Assembly: GCF_040712315.1 (NCBI RefSeq) | Contig: NC_134017.1 | Location: 22,283,822 to 22,347,821, forward strand | Length of the DNA stretch: 64,000 bases | From: Castanea sativa | Lineage: Eukaryota; Streptophyta; Magnoliopsida; Fagales; Fagaceae | Direction of reading: 5' to 3' | In this document: positions 27,604 to 40,135 of the stretch, in pieces | Layout: every line of letters begins with the position of its first letter | How positions within the stretch are numbered: position 1 is the stretch's first letter | Notes under the pieces: generated by a model | Database searches by the model: none | What the model was told of the DNA's origin: nothing | What the model saw: the letters and a program-made list of their open reading frames with translations, nothing else | Program-made: the position numbers and the translations under genes

Positions 27604-28103
27604 TAGGGGTGTGCAGAAAACCCACCAACCCACCAAACCCGAGTTGGGTTGGGTCGGTTTTTAGGGCTTGGTGGGTTGGGTTGGGTTATAAAAAAAATTT
27701 TGTAGCAGGTCGGGTTGGGTTTGAGTTATAAAATTACAAACCCGCCAAAGCCGACCCGACCCACCCATATTTTAATATATATTTAAAATATATTATATAT
27801 TTAATAAATATTTTTTTAAAGTTAAAACCCAGCTGTAGAGCACTTCATCAATTCCTACAAACATATATAATATAAAATCCTATTACTTTCTTTAATATAT
27901 ATTATATAATTAATAAAAAAATATAGGTTCAATTTAATAATAATAACAATAAATGTCCAACCCATGGGTTCAACCTAACCCATGTGGGTTGGGTTGGGTT
28001 GGACAAATGTAATGGGTTGGGTTGGGTTGGGTCGAATTTTTTTTGACCCATCATAATGGGTTGAGTCAAAAAATTTCCTCAACCCGACACAAGCACACCC
28101 TTA
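27604..28103. mobile_element. hAT-type nonautonomous element (500 bp)
   Basis: Short terminal inverted repeats (TAGGGGTGTGCA on the left, TGCACACCCTTA-like AGCACACCCTTA on the right) and an 8-base flanking duplication with one mismatch, CTCTATAT at 27596 and CTCTATAC at 28104. The interior is built from GGGTTGGGTTGGG and CCAACCCA repeats arranged as inverted arms. It sits between a TATA-like box and the first ATG of copy C. Confidence 0.85.
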
Positions 28104-29172
28104 CTCTATACTCAACAATTCAAAGATCATGAAAGCACATCAAATCTCATCAGCAGCCGCTTGGCTTTTGTGGAAGATAAAACAGAGAAGATCATCACCA
28201 AAATCTTTGGTGAAAGAAGCATGGAAGCTCAGGTGCGGCATTTTGGTCACCACACTTGTGTCAGACACGTGCGGACACGACGCAGCTTGTGTCCTAGAAG
28301 TGCCTACATACGCGTCCCATACAAGCTGTTTGGTTGTATATAAGCCAAGAGTGAAAACAAGCTGATGAATTTTTTTATGGTGAGGATTACAAGAATCATG
28401 GTAATTTTGCTTATATTTCCAAAAAAACTACCTTATCCTTATGTTCTTTAAATATCATTGTAACTGTTTTTTTTTCCTTTTCTGAAATTTGTTTTCTCTG
28501 TGTGTTTAGAGAGTTGCATGACCAAATTCCTGATAATGTTGTACGATGAAAAGTACACAGATAAAAAAAAAGGTGGATGGCAATCTATTATGGGGAGAAT
28601 TACGATGCTAAGACTGAAGAGAGGTTGGCTCAAAAAAGAAGAGCAAGAGGTACGTGATTTTTCGTCCCCTGTTTTTTTTAATGTATTTGGATTATTCTAT
28701 GTTCTATTTGATATTGGTGGTCTTAGTAAAAAAAAAATGGTGTGGTCTTGGATTCAATTATTTAGTAGAGGATTTGGTTATAGTTGTGTAGGTTTTAATG
28801 TGTATATGTAATAATGCTTGCTTTGTCTTCCAATATATCATAGAGAGTGCATAAATGGTTGGTTGGTTGGGAGAAGGAAGTGAAACATGAGAATATATCA
28901 GGTACGTTGCATGATAATCCCAAATCATGTTTTTGACCAATCATCATACACTAACTGTAAAATGATCATTTGAAAATTATATTCATTATATTCTTACGTT
29001 AAATCTTATTTGTTTGTGTTGTATTCTTAGGTGACAATGACAAACTCTTTAACAAACGTTCACAAGCAAAGCCATGTATAGCCTATACTACTATACTTTT
29101 TTTTTAGAAACAACCTATACTACTATACTAGAATCAATAAAATAGGCTTTATAATTAGAGTCAATTGAAGCT

Positions 29173-30645
29173 TTAGGGCTGTTTGGTTTTTTTTTTTTCT
29201 TTCTCATCACTCATCACTCATCACTCATCACTCCTCACTCCTCACTCCTCACTCAATTTTCGTCACTCATTACTTAAAATACCCCAATTTCACAATAACA
29301 CCCATTTGGTTTTTTGTTTTCACTTTAAATCACTCAAAAATTTCTACCTTTTTGTAGGTCCCACACCTGAGCTGAGTGTCAGAGCCTTCAGTTTGGTTTC
29401 CCGTGGAACCCATTCCCCCACACCATTTCCTTCACTTCTCTAGAACCCCTTCAACACACTGCCTCTCCCAAAACACAAACCAAACCCATAAAACTACAAG
29501 AAGCAACGATGCCGGTCTCCACCATTCCCAAGGCCGCTTCACCCATCTCTCCGACGTGGGTCCGACAGCATGATCTCCTCCGTCAAATCCCAGCGGCACG
29601 ATCTCCTCCGTTAAAGCCCAGCGGCACGATCTCCTTAGCGCCAACGAAGTCTGAAGAAACGTGACCCATTTCTTGGATATGTCACGGACCCTCTGCTTTG
29701 CCTTTGTTTTTCCCAGTCGTTTGGTTGGTGAGAAAATAATAAAGGAGAAGTTTTTTTGTTTGTTTTTTGTTTATATGTTATTATTATGCTTACCCATTGC
29801 TGATTTGCTTGAATCGGATTATTTGTTCCTGGTTGTGGTTGGATAATATTATGAGTTTATTAGAAATTTTTGATTTAGGTAAACCAATTCAAATAGATGG
29901 TTTAGAGGCTTTGAATCTATTATCGATTTTCTTGATTCCCAGTCATTGTGTTGGAATTTTTAATTGCTGAAGTAATATTACCTTGAAAATACCCCAATCT
30001 TGTTTGATACTTTTCTATTAGCAAATGGAAATTTGGTAGACCTATTTAATATTTTTTTTGTTGACGAAATTCTTAGAAGTCATGTATTTGGTGTGAGAAA
30101 GTTTGGAAGTTATTATTTGTGGGTTAGTTGGTGCTGGTTCTATAATTTCAGTCTTGTGGTTTGCTCTTGTTTGTGATGGAAGCATGTCCTGTTTTGGAAG
30201 CTATGACCAACAAATCGGATGGAAAATGCAGTGAAATGTAGAAAATACCTTTCAAGGAAGAGGGAAGAGTTCAGTGGAAGATCGGTGCAGCAACGCATCA
30301 GTTTTAGTGTGACCGTGACCCACCGGCGTGGGTTGGCTGAGCTCCGATTGGTGATCTTGCATGGGAGGTGAGGGCAGGGAGAGGGAGAGCTTCTTACTGG
30401 AATGGAGATGAGAGTGATCTGGAGATGAGAGTGAGTTTAGTGAAGAGAGTCGTTGAAGAGATCCATGAAAGTGCGTGCCTACTGTGATGTTACTCTGACT
30501 GTGGGACCCTCAGAGGCTATTTAATTACAAAAATGCCATTGGAAACTGAAAACACCCAAAATGTGTTTTTAGTTTCCATAACTTATCACTCAAAAATTAG
30601 AGAATTGAGTGATGAAAACAAAAACAGGAAACAAATCTAATATTA
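29173..30645. mobile_element. nonautonomous TIR element with CATCACT repeats
   Basis: Left end GGGCTGTTTGGTTTTT followed by about nine tandem CATCACT/CCTCACT units. The right end carries the inverse (GAGTGATGAAAACAAAAAC to AAACAAATC). Candidate flanking duplication: GAAGCTTTA on the left and AAGGCTTTC on the right, imperfect. Inside are two tandem copies of a 28-base unit (CGATCTCCTCCGTYAAA) near 29570. No transposase is visible. Superfamily unresolved. Confidence 0.6.
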
Positions 30646-31490
30646 AGGCTTTCATATTGGAAATAATATATGAGGAAACAATCTACAATTGATGTATATT
30701 TAAAATAAATAAAAAAGTGTTCCATGAAATATTTTTTACTTATTTTTTTATACATAAAAATTTTATTATGTTTACCTTGGCTCCCCTAGAAAAAAATTCA
30801 TTGTTCCGCCACTAATTTGGTATATATGAGAGAATCACAGAATTGGGACTTAAAGGTGTAGGAAGGCTCTATCACCTAGTCGAGAAAAAAAAAAAGCTTG
30901 GGAAAGGCTAAATAAGACCTCCACAAGGCTCTTTTGGGGATTTATTCCATTGAATTGGATCAAAAGTTAAGGACAACTCTACTAAGCAAGGGCGAAACCA
31001 GGATTTCAAGCTAACGGGGCCGAAATATAAGAAAAAAAAATCAAATAGGTATCCATATAGTATTAAAAAAACTATCAACCAAGATAAATACACACAATCA
31101 TTATTTCTTAATACATTAAGATACAATCATCTACCAACAATGACAAAAAAACACAATAATTTTGTTTCTTAAGAGCATTAGCTATTGCAGAAAAAAAAAA
31201 TTTATTTTCACAAACCAAAAATTATTTTTGCTACTTTAATATAGCACTTGAAATGTCTCATACAATAGTTTTATTTGATGTTCTAAATACTAAATATTTA
31301 GCATTTAGAACACTTGATACTAATACTCTAATACTGGACTAACTAGAATTTTTTATTTTTTATTTTTTATTTTTTATTTTATAGTTTATAGATTTGTTTT
31401 TGTTAAGTTTATGAGTTAAGTAGTTGCTAGTTGGGCTAGACCAATTAAAATGAAGGGGCTCTAAGTTTTTGGAAGAGGAAGGTGCAATAA
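30646..31490. other. relic repeat DNA inside copy C
   Basis: Contains pieces common at the ends of dispersed plant repeats (TCATTGTTCCGCCACTAATT at about 30801 and GGGCGAAACCAGGATTTCAA at about 30989) and an AGAGCATTAGC MITE-like start at about 31172. No coding sequence recognised. Confidence 0.45.
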
Positions 31491-31789
31491 ACATAACCAA
31501 TAAATTTTTTTTTCCTTTTTCAGGAGGAGGAGGTGGTGGTGGAGGCAACGATGATGGAGGAGAATTGAGAAATTTTACAACATACTTTGTTAATGGGCTA
31601 AAAGTGTCTGCTTTTCGAAATATTATTAATGGGCTAATATTTTTTCTATGAAAATTATTGGGCTAATAGAGTCCATTTGGATTGTTGCCTCTTAAATTCT
31701 TTTTATTGGGCTTATAATCCAAAAAAGCACTTCATTCATTATTGACAATATTGAATTTAAACTGATAAACTCTCTTTAAATATTGCTTT

Positions 31790-32680
31790 TATGATTTTAC
31801 ATCTTCTCCCTAAATTATCCTTCATCTTAAAACCCTCTTCAACTTATAGCAAAATTCAGCAATAGTTCTTTCTTGCTGGAGACATTCCTTCTTTGAGAAT
31901 AAAACACAAAGCCTTGCTACCATAGTAATATGATCTGGGATGTGTATGTGAAATATGAATTGGAACACAAAGCTCCTCTACTATAGTAATATGAGCTAAT
32001 ATCAACAAAACAAACAAACAAAAATTGAACACAACTTGATAAGATCTCTCCAGATTCCAGAACCAGAATAGTAAGTAGGTTACCCATTTCTTTTCTTTTT
32101 TTCTGACTTGAGGAGCTTTGTACCAAATGCAGCCCATCTATTCATGGTTCAACGTCGTATAAAAAAAAAAGCCACTTATGCCCGTTAATCACGAAAGTAA
32201 GAAATATAACCATGACAGATGCGCAACATGAGCATGACACCTATGCCCGTTAATCACGAAATGACTAAATTAAAATTAAATACTTTAAGAACTGAAAAAG
32301 ATTTTCTAAAATAAAACCTGACCTATTCTTCTTCTTCTTATTATTATTATTATTATTCTTCTTCTTCTTTTGTTTTTTTTGTTTATCCCATTTAGCATCA
32401 ATTTTGAAGGAGATTATTGGAAGGATTGAATCGAACAAAGTTGAAAATTAATAAAACTAAATTAAATGAAAGTGATGTTAGAGGACCGAATTGAATTTTA
32501 GGAAAAATTAGAGGGTGTAATTTGTTATTTATAATCTTATATAACTAGCCAATGTCCCGTGTAATGTATGGGTACAATATATAAATTTATTTTAAAATAT
32601 TTTTATATATAAATAATAAAAAAATAAAACTATCTTTTTTCTATGTAAAATTATCTTTATGACCATGCATAATACTTATT
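31790..32680. other. AT-rich intergenic DNA, no gene
   Basis: Holds a TTATTATTATTATTATTCTTCTTCTTC microsatellite at 32338-32371 and a short inverted sequence of a type common in plant repeats (TGTCCCGTGTAATGTATGGG, 32554). Minus-strand open frames at 31856-32137 show no recognisable protein. Confidence 0.45.
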
Positions 32681-32689
32681 TTTAATATT

Positions 32690-32975
32690 TCCGTCTCTAC
32701 CATAACTTCCCACCATGAATTATCTTCCTCCTTGGATTGAAGTTTGTCAATAACATATGCTAAATCTCTCATATCTCTTACACCTATCTCAATTGCAAAA
32801 TTAATAGCTTGGATAGGTGCAGCCTGCTAATTCTGCCTCCTCCTAATCCGAATTGCTTTTCCTTTGGAACTCAATGTTGCAATGATCAACCCATTATCAT
32901 CATCTCAAATCAAAACTTCTGCTACCGCTTTTTTCTTTACAAATTATTCTATCAACGTTTAACTTGAACGACAAC
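32690..32975 (-). pseudogene. RNase H relic of a LINE
   Basis: Translated with frameshifts, this strand reads VKLNVD, DDDNGLIIATLSSKGKAI, AINFAIEIGVRDMRDLAYVI and KEEDNSWWEV, the pattern of the plant LINE-associated RNase H domain. It is a solitary decayed piece. No reverse transcriptase lies next to it. Confidence 0.6.
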
Positions 32976-33192
32976 TTTTAAGGAGGTTACTATTTATGCT
33001 TGATTTAATAATTGTTTAAAGAAAAATAGTCATATTACCTGATCTATTGAATCTGACTCTTGCAATTCTATATTAAACCTAGTTATTGCAATTCTATATT
33101 AAGGAGGTTGCTATTTATGCTACAAATGTGTAAAGACAAATAATGATAATAATCAATCCATTGAATTTGACTCTTACATTCTACATTTAACT

Positions 33193-33868
33193 TATGGTGT
33201 GTTTGTTTGGAAGTGAAATAAGATGGATGAAAAATTTTGGAAAGAAAATAGAAAGAAAACCTTTTTTGGAGTGTGTTTGGTTGGATGGGGAAGAAGGAAA
33301 ATAAATGGTAGGGCCTAGATGTTTTCTCTTCAGGTCCACCAAAAAGTTTTCTCTCCAAAATAGAGAGAAAATGTTTGAACAGAAAACTTCCTTTGCTGAT
33401 GTGCTAGGTACTGTTCACAGTCTTTTTTTTTTTTCCCTGCTTTTTTTCCATTTTGTCATTTTTTTTTTACATGTTTTGTCTTTTTTTTAACGTGTCAACT
33501 GTTTCTTTTTTCTTTTATAAATTTCCTTTTTTAGTTTTTCTTGTACTTTTCCTTTTTTTTAATCTCCTTAAGTTTTTTTTTTTTGTCATTTTCCTTTTTT
33601 TTTTATAAATTTCCTTTTTAGCTTTTTTTTGTCCTTCTCTGTACACTTTTGGTGCTTTTACTTTTTTGTTAATCTACATTTTTTTTTCTTATTTGTCATT
33701 TTTTTAATCTATTTGGGGCATAAAAGTAAATTTATACAAACTATATTTTCTATCATTTCACTTTTCTACTTTCAAACCAAACACCATGAGGAAAAACTAA
33801 AAACTTTTATATCCTCTCTTCATTTTCTATCCTCCTACTTTTTCACCCCTCCAACCAAACAGTCCCTC
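33193..33868. mobile_element. MITE-like element with GTTTGG inverted ends
   Basis: Left end GGTGTGTTTGTTTGGAAGTG and right end CACCCCTCCAACCAAACAGT are inverted relatives, with T-rich internal sequence. CTTATG occurs just outside both ends (33191 and 33868), a possible short target duplication. No coding capacity. Confidence 0.55.
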
Positions 33869-33869
33869 T

Positions 33870-36170
33870 TATGTAGAAAAGAAAAAAATGAAAAGTGATT
33901 TTATTGATCTATCTAAATCATTTAAAGTTATAAAGACATATTAAAGATTTAAGTTGTTTGACTAATTTAAACATCGGTCCATTTTTTAGAATACAATGGG
34001 AAAAAGTTAATGTATATAGTTGAGAGTGTAAAGATTTGAATTGTAGATATCTCTATTGAAAACAATAAAAAGTGAAAGTTGAACTGCTCAAACTTAAGAG
34101 GTCAAACATTACCTTTGTTTTTTTTATTGTTGCAATTGATATATAAGCTAACAAGCCATTGATCTCTTTCCTACTCAAACTCGAGATTAAATCCAAGAAC
34201 CATGGTTGTTTTTTTTTAATCCCAAATTAAGAAACCATCTCACCAATTTAAAGTCATGAATTTTTTTTTAATTACTATTCAGTCTCGGGATAATAGTCAT
34301 TCCTTTCACATGATTGGTGAATTTCAGCATAAATTTAATTATTAGATCTCACTATTACATGAAAGGAGAGAACAAAGAGAACATTGCCATTGAGGTACCG
34401 AATAAAAACTCTATTAACTTCCCTGATTTCAACAAGAAATAGCTAGATGTTTCACTTAAACTTCTGGAGTCAATTCTTTTTTATTGTACATTTATTGACT
34501 AAACAAAAATTTGGTCAAGTAACTTCTTTTTTTTTTTTTGCTAAACCGGTCAAGTAACTATGTTAGTGGATGAGCAAGTCTGTTGAATCTATCAGCGAAG
34601 TAAAAGATAACATACTCTATGTATTATTGATTAGTTTTTGTGGCCTTCCATCTCTATATGGTGGTCAAATCCAGGAATCTTGATGCTTTTGGCAGTGCCG
34701 GCAATCCATCCAACAATGTAAAAAACAAAAATAAGGTCTTATGCTATAAACGAAAGAATAAGACAGCAATTTATTAAGCAAATAAAAAGAATACCATAAA
34801 CTTTTACTGAAGCAAAATAATAATAAATAATCCCATAAAAATAATAATAATAATAAATAATAATTGATGTTCATAACTTGGGCAGCAAGGTCATGAAAAG
34901 AGTTCAACAATTTCACGTTTAGCCAAAAATGAAAACCCAAAAAGAAAAAAAAAAAAAGTTGAACAATTTCACATCTCTTGACCTAGAATTAAAATATCAA
35001 TAATAATAATAATAATAATATTTGAATCCATGTGGACCATGACGTCCATTTTATATTAGGCAAGAAGTAAGATCACAAGTTAACAAGCAAAAGCACATGC
35101 GTGGAAAAAAAGAAGAGGGGAATAAAAGCATAGAAAATCACCCTCAAAAAAAAAAAAAAAAAAAAAAGCATAGAAAATCTTTGCTTTCTTTAGAACAGCT
35201 TGGATGTTCTATTCTATGCAACTTTTCCCAATAATGCACAAGCCAGGATGTGGTCCAGCCTAGTAGTTATTGAAAGACAAATTCAATTATATAAATAAAA
35301 GGGATGTACCACACAGAATTTGGCTTGATAATAGGGGTTTTTATCTTAGAACCAGGTAGGAGTGGTTTGAGCGATAGTCTCAATAAGACTCGTGTGGTAC
35401 ATGTGATATTGCCCATTATTATCACGTGGAGTAGGATCAATAAGCCCATACCGAAAACTCCCTTTTTTTTATTCAGCAAAAATAAATAAATAAAAGGGAT
35501 GGAATGCAACGTGAAATCATAGTATAAATTTTGAATTTGTGCTAATTTAAGTTTATCTTTTGGGTATCCGAAATTATTATGATCAATTCGCACATAAATA
35601 AGAGGATGATGCAACCTGCAAACACATAGTATAAAATTTGAATGTGTGCACTTTCTCAACAAACAAAAAAAAATTTGAATGTGTGCTAATTATTTAAGTT
35701 TATCTCTTGGGTCTTCTAAATTAATAAGATTCATTTGCTAGTGCAAGCCGGAAAGGGTCAGATCAGAAAGTCAATGAAAGCTTTGGCAAATTTTTTAGCC
35801 AAAGAAATAAGAACAGTTTTAAGGCCACTTGACAGTGACCAATTAAGAATTCAGAATGCTTCAAATTTTGGAATTAGTGCTTTGAACCAAAAATCCTTTT
35901 GTAATGACTACTATGTTAATAAACATAAAGAACGCCCATCTTTTTGTTCCATACCAGACTTCATTTATTTTCTGAGATTTTAATGTTAATGCCATTTTTT
36001 TTTTGGTATTGAAGAGGCCAGGGATTGGCGTGCTAGTGAATCAAACTGAGCTATCAATATGTTGGTGCTCTAAACAAGAAAAGAAAACTATATTACCTTC
36101 AATTGGCATTTATATACAAGTAAAAGCTGAAACAAAAACACAACAACAAAGGCAAATGTAACAAAAAATT
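33870..36170. other. AT-rich intergenic DNA, no gene recognised
   Basis: Several simple repeats (TAA runs near 34840 and 35000, A-run at 35144-35167). A diverged direct repeat (AGTATAAATTTTGAATTTGTGC at 35520, related copies near 35630 and 35670) accompanies TTTAAGTTTATCTYTTGGGT. The open frame at 35735-35983 has no recognisable similarity. Confidence 0.5.
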
Positions 36171-36176
36171 TGAGAG

Positions 36177-37244
36177 TTAAATCTCCAAGTAACACCCTGA
36201 TTGAACATGCCCAGAGAATTTAATAGGGGTCTCTAATCTTGTCCATGTATTGGTCTTCAACTCCAAATTGTAAGCGATGTTGGGCTGACTAAACCCTGGA
36301 GATCCAATCACTAACAACTTACCATGACACGTCGCCACATAGGCAATATTGCACAGCTCAGCAGGCAATTTGGCTATCGATTGCCACGTGGAACCTTCCT
36401 TTGCCACCACGTCATCTCCCTTGCACATGTATACTGCCTCGTCATCACCATCCACGCAAGTCCTCGGACACATGCCATCATCTAAGAAGTCCTCTTCGAC
36501 ACAGCCCCACTGCCCCGTGGCAACATCGAACGCCTCGGTGCTCCTCTCAAACCGGCCTTGCTTCTCGGTATAGTAGCCACCGATGACGTGGAACATGCCA
36601 GCGTGGAATATCGCCTTGCACTCGTCACGCCCCATTGCCATGTCAGGTAACATAGCCCACTCATCTTTTGCCACGTCATACACCATCGCGGATCTCAGTG
36701 CCACCTTCTCATCGTTGTGTCCACCGGCTACATAAACCATCCCATCTGGATCAGACACGCACCCGAAGAAAGTCCGGGGCCCACCTGGCATATCGACCCC
36801 ACGCCTCCACGTGGCGGACACGAGATTGTAGATGAACACCGAATTGGAGACCCGCCAGGTCTCCGGATCCCACCCGCCCATCACCACCAAATCCATCCCA
36901 ACTCCTGCCAGTTGGCAAAACATGGGTAGCCCACTAGACATAGTAGGAGCCAGGGGCAACTCCCTCCAATTACATGTATCAGATTCATAGACAGTGAGCC
37001 TATAAGCAGGGTGAATCATACACTTCATGAGACCGAAACTCCAGTCCGGTTCAACTCGGGCTTGAGCCATCACAATAACTTTTTGGCCATGGCCAGAGGA
37101 CTTCCTTAGCCGATGAAACTCAGGGAGCTCAACCTCTTTCATCCATCTTTTGCAAACTGATGAAACCGTTTTGAATTGCTCATAGGAAACACGAATTAGA
37201 CAATCACGAGCTATGTCTTCTGGAAGACCCGAAATCAACTCCAT
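36177..37244 (-). CDS. F-box/kelch-repeat protein, KFB/KMD type
   Basis: Intronless, 355 residues, the usual size for this plant family. The F-box is at residues 1-45 (LISGLPEDIARDCLIRVSYE, then SVCKRWMKEVELPEF), followed by about four to five kelch repeats with paired Gly or Trp signatures: VVMGGWDPETW (about 120), VYVAGGHNDEKVALRSAMVY (about 170), FHVIGGYYTEKQGRFERS (about 220), VYMCKGDD and LLVIGSPGF. Family members are substrate receptors of SCF (Skp1-Cullin-F-box) E3 ligases. Characterised Arabidopsis relatives promote turnover of phenylalanine ammonia-lyase and type-B cytokinin response regulators. Which substrate applies here is not shown by the sequence. A TATA-like CTTATAAGTACAA lies about 75 bases upstream on the minus strand. 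The coding sequence is GC-richer than its surroundings and undamaged. It is the only clear working host gene in the window. Confidence 0.95.
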   Translation of the reverse strand: MELISGLPEDIARDCLIRVSYEQFKTVSSVCKRWMKEVELPEFHRLRKSSGHGQKVIVMAQARVEPDWSFGLMKCMIHPAYRLTVYESDTCNWRELPLAPTMSSGLPMFCQLAGVGMDLVVMGGWDPETWRVSNSVFIYNLVSATWRRGVDMPGGPRTFFGCVSDPDGMVYVAGGHNDEKVALRSAMVYDVAKDEWAMLPDMAMGRDECKAIFHAGMFHVIGGYYTEKQGRFERSTEAFDVATGQWGCVEEDFLDDGMCPRTCVDGDDEAVYMCKGDDVVAKEGSTWQSIAKLPAELCNIAYVATCHGKLLVIGSPGFSQPNIAYNLELKTNTWTRLETPIKFSGHVQSGCYLEI

Positions 37245-37259
37245 GGTTCAAGAAACAGA

Positions 37260-40130
37260 AAAACAGGCTGAATGAATTTTGAGACTGATTGGATTGGGAC
37301 TTGGAAGGAAATTTGTATTGTACTTATAAGAAAGATAGGTTTGAACTAAATATTGGAACTATAAGACCTTTAGGTGGGGGGAAGTTTTGTTGTTTCTGTG
37401 AACATGTTGCCCTTTATTGGGTTAATATTCGGTGGTTTCTAAAGTATCCAATAATGTAATTTACAATATTAAAGAGGGTATGATGTTCTGGAAGCTTTTT
37501 GGAGTGATTGATGAAAGGCCTTGGAAAACGATTGGAATTGTTATTATATATCATTTCCCACTGGTATTAACTATTAACAGACTTTCTGGTTGCCGGTATT
37601 ATTATTATTTATTTTATTTTATAAAGGATAAGTTAACTGACACGGCGTAATCTACGAAAGACTTTTAAAAATATTTTATTTAGATAGAAAAAAAAAATTG
37701 TGGAAATTTTTTTATATTTTCTATTAAAATATCAAAATTTTTCTAAAATAATCCATTAACAAATTAACAAATATTTTAAGAATAACAAAGTTTAGTTACA
37801 AAATTAATTGTAACTTAAGGTTATAATCTTATTCAATAAAATAAATATTATTACATATTTTGAAAATCTAACCGTTAAATTGCATGTTATTTATGCTCTT
37901 AAAACAAATATCAAATTTTGTGTCAATCGAATGTTATTTACTATATAATTTATAAGCTTATATTTTATGTGTAATTTTAAACTATCAAAAAGTTGTAATT
38001 TAAACAATTTATTGATAACATATATATTAATCTTTAATTTTCTAGAAACTTTGCAAGTATGAAAGACATAAGAAGAATATATAATCCAATAGTAGATTTG
38101 TTAAAATTTACCTCCAATAAAAAAATATTGAGTAAAATTGTAACCAAATGTTCCAACCAATTTTATAGCTAAACATTGTCCTTTTTGGGAATACCACATT
38201 AATTTGACATTTTTATTTTTTTATAATTATATACTAAATTGAGCAAGACTTAAGTACAGTACTTAAGTGATATTCCTTAAATTCTTCTCTTAAGATTATG
38301 TCATTTGGATTTTTTCCTTATGAGATGAAAGTGTATTTTTTAGTTAAATAGCTATATAACAGAATCTTAAAAATGGAACCTAAAAAATAGCATCTAAAAT
38401 ATTGCACTTAAATTTTATCCTACTAAATTACTAACAAAGAATTCCAAATAATATGACGGGTTTATTTTTTCACATCAAAAATAATAATAATAATAATAAT
38501 ATGACGAAAAAACACATAAAGTAATAATTAATCTTTAGTAACTACTGCTATTTATTAGCAATTAACAATTAAAAACCGAGGCCTAGCCTGGGATTGGGAG
38601 TCACCGTCGGTGTGTGGAAAACCTGAAAAATGGTATTAGGCAATTGGCAGTCCTGGATACGCATGTGACTAACAATTGGATAGAATCGATAGATAAAGAC
38701 ATCAATGAATCATGACTCAAGACCTCTTTTGTGATGATAAATTCATAATTTTCTTTTCTTTTCTTTTTTTATAATTCCTTTTAGGCCAAGCCATAGAATT
38801 TTGAATTTGTATTGGGTCTAAAAGATAATATAATAATAATAATATACTATAACTTATTAACTTGTAATCAAATTAAAGAGATGTTGGACCTTCTACATTT
38901 TTAAGCAAAGTCATAAAATAAATTCGTACCCTAGCTTCAGCTTGTTTTCATGGTTAACAATTTTTTTTTATGCTTGAGTTACGTGAGTATGCTGTGGATA
39001 GCCGACTTATTAATAGTATTCAACCCGTTTAAATATTTGATTAAAAAAATTATATAGGAATTTTTTATGTTAAATTAAGCAATAAGGCAGACACGTTTGA
39101 TGTCATACATGATACATGTTTTTTTTTTTTTTATATATATTTATTGGATAAACGGCTAAGTATTTCACTTATTCTTTAGTTTGTAACTGTGTATTAATGT
39201 TGACATGTGGCTTGCTTATACTAGTTCCGTATCTCGATCTACAAATTATTTGCAAAGACAATTTCGGATAATTGAATTCAGAATTCAATTATTCATAAAC
39301 TATGTGCAACGAATCTTCAACTTATATATTTGAAAGTATAAAATAAGTGCTACAAGTTTTTGAATTTCAGACATTTTGGGTGGCAGTAACAAGAAAACAA
39401 AATTTTCAAATTTCTGAGAGGAATCACATTCTTTTCTTCTTCTTTTTTCTTTTTGAGTTTTTTTCATTCAATGATGCATTGTGATACAGACACACAGCCA
39501 TGTGCATGCCACCAAGAAAAAATTAATTTCGAACATAATATAATTAGTTTTAATAGACATATATAGGCTGGACACAATTATAATATATGTAGTAGTTATA
39601 TCGAACAGGCGTGGGAAATAATAAAAACAAAAAACTTGATAATATTGCAAAAAACTTGGTAATATTTTAATTGTCACGGGAACATGGGTTTGTCAATTAA
39701 ATCACAATCCAATTTTAAAATCTGTGCAAGTCCATTGTATAACAATCATAATTTTGGTGATAAAGTATTGAGCAAAGGACAAAAAGGTAATCTTCTGTTT
39801 ATTTATTTAAATGGAAAATTATTTCTGGGATAGGGATATCCCAATCGGCTTAGACTTATCAACTTGGAGCAAGAAAGTCACAGTCAACGCTTGCTGATTC
39901 ATATTGGCATTTTTGGGCAATCTTGGATGGATGATCATGTAAACACTTATCCTGACCTCTCAGTTACTGAGTGATGACGAATACTTGTCTGCTTTGTTGT
40001 TTTTTTTCCCCCTAATATGACAAAGACATTGAATGATGGAATCAACTTTTAACAATATTACAAATTTATAATGTTAATCCGTAACACACAAAATATCAAC
40101 CTCAACAATTAATTAAAAATAATAATAATA
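37260..40130. other. upstream region of the F-box gene and AT-rich repeats
   Basis: No gene recognised. A MITE-like stretch with inverted ACTTAAG motifs lies near 38250-38330, (TAA)n runs near 38485 and 38835, and an isolated less AT-rich patch at 38575-38640. The region ends in the (ATA)n target into which the gypsy element inserted. Confidence 0.5.
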
Positions 40131-40135
40131 ATAAT

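Larger units (their letters stand above)
28129..31780 (+). pseudogene. unknown small gene, inverted copy C, diverged and interrupted
   Basis: Homologous blocks on the opposite strand from copies A and B: 28346-28400 (KSENKLMNFFYGEDYKNH), 28510-28649 (MTKFLIMLYDEKYTDKKKRW to RLAQKRRARG), 29031 to about 29060 (GDNDKLFNKRS, then homology stops), and the 3' end at about 31500-31780 (a Gly-rich GGGGNDDGGELRN stretch and the same 3' flank as copy A). About 2.4 kb of unrelated DNA lies between, including the TIR element at 29.17-30.64 kb. A 5' open frame from ATG 28129 (MKAHQISSAAAWLLWKIKQR) has no counterpart in A or B, and the frame needed for KSENKLMN meets TAA just upstream. The copy is broken. 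Confidence 0.65.

Noticed and set aside
27604..28103. GGGTTGGGTTGGG runs resembling telomere repeats
   Set aside because: The unit is not TTTAGGG; the segment has hAT-like inverted ends and an 8-bp duplication.
35735..35983. 82-codon plus-strand frame
   Set aside because: No recognisable motif, AT-rich end, no splice or promoter context.
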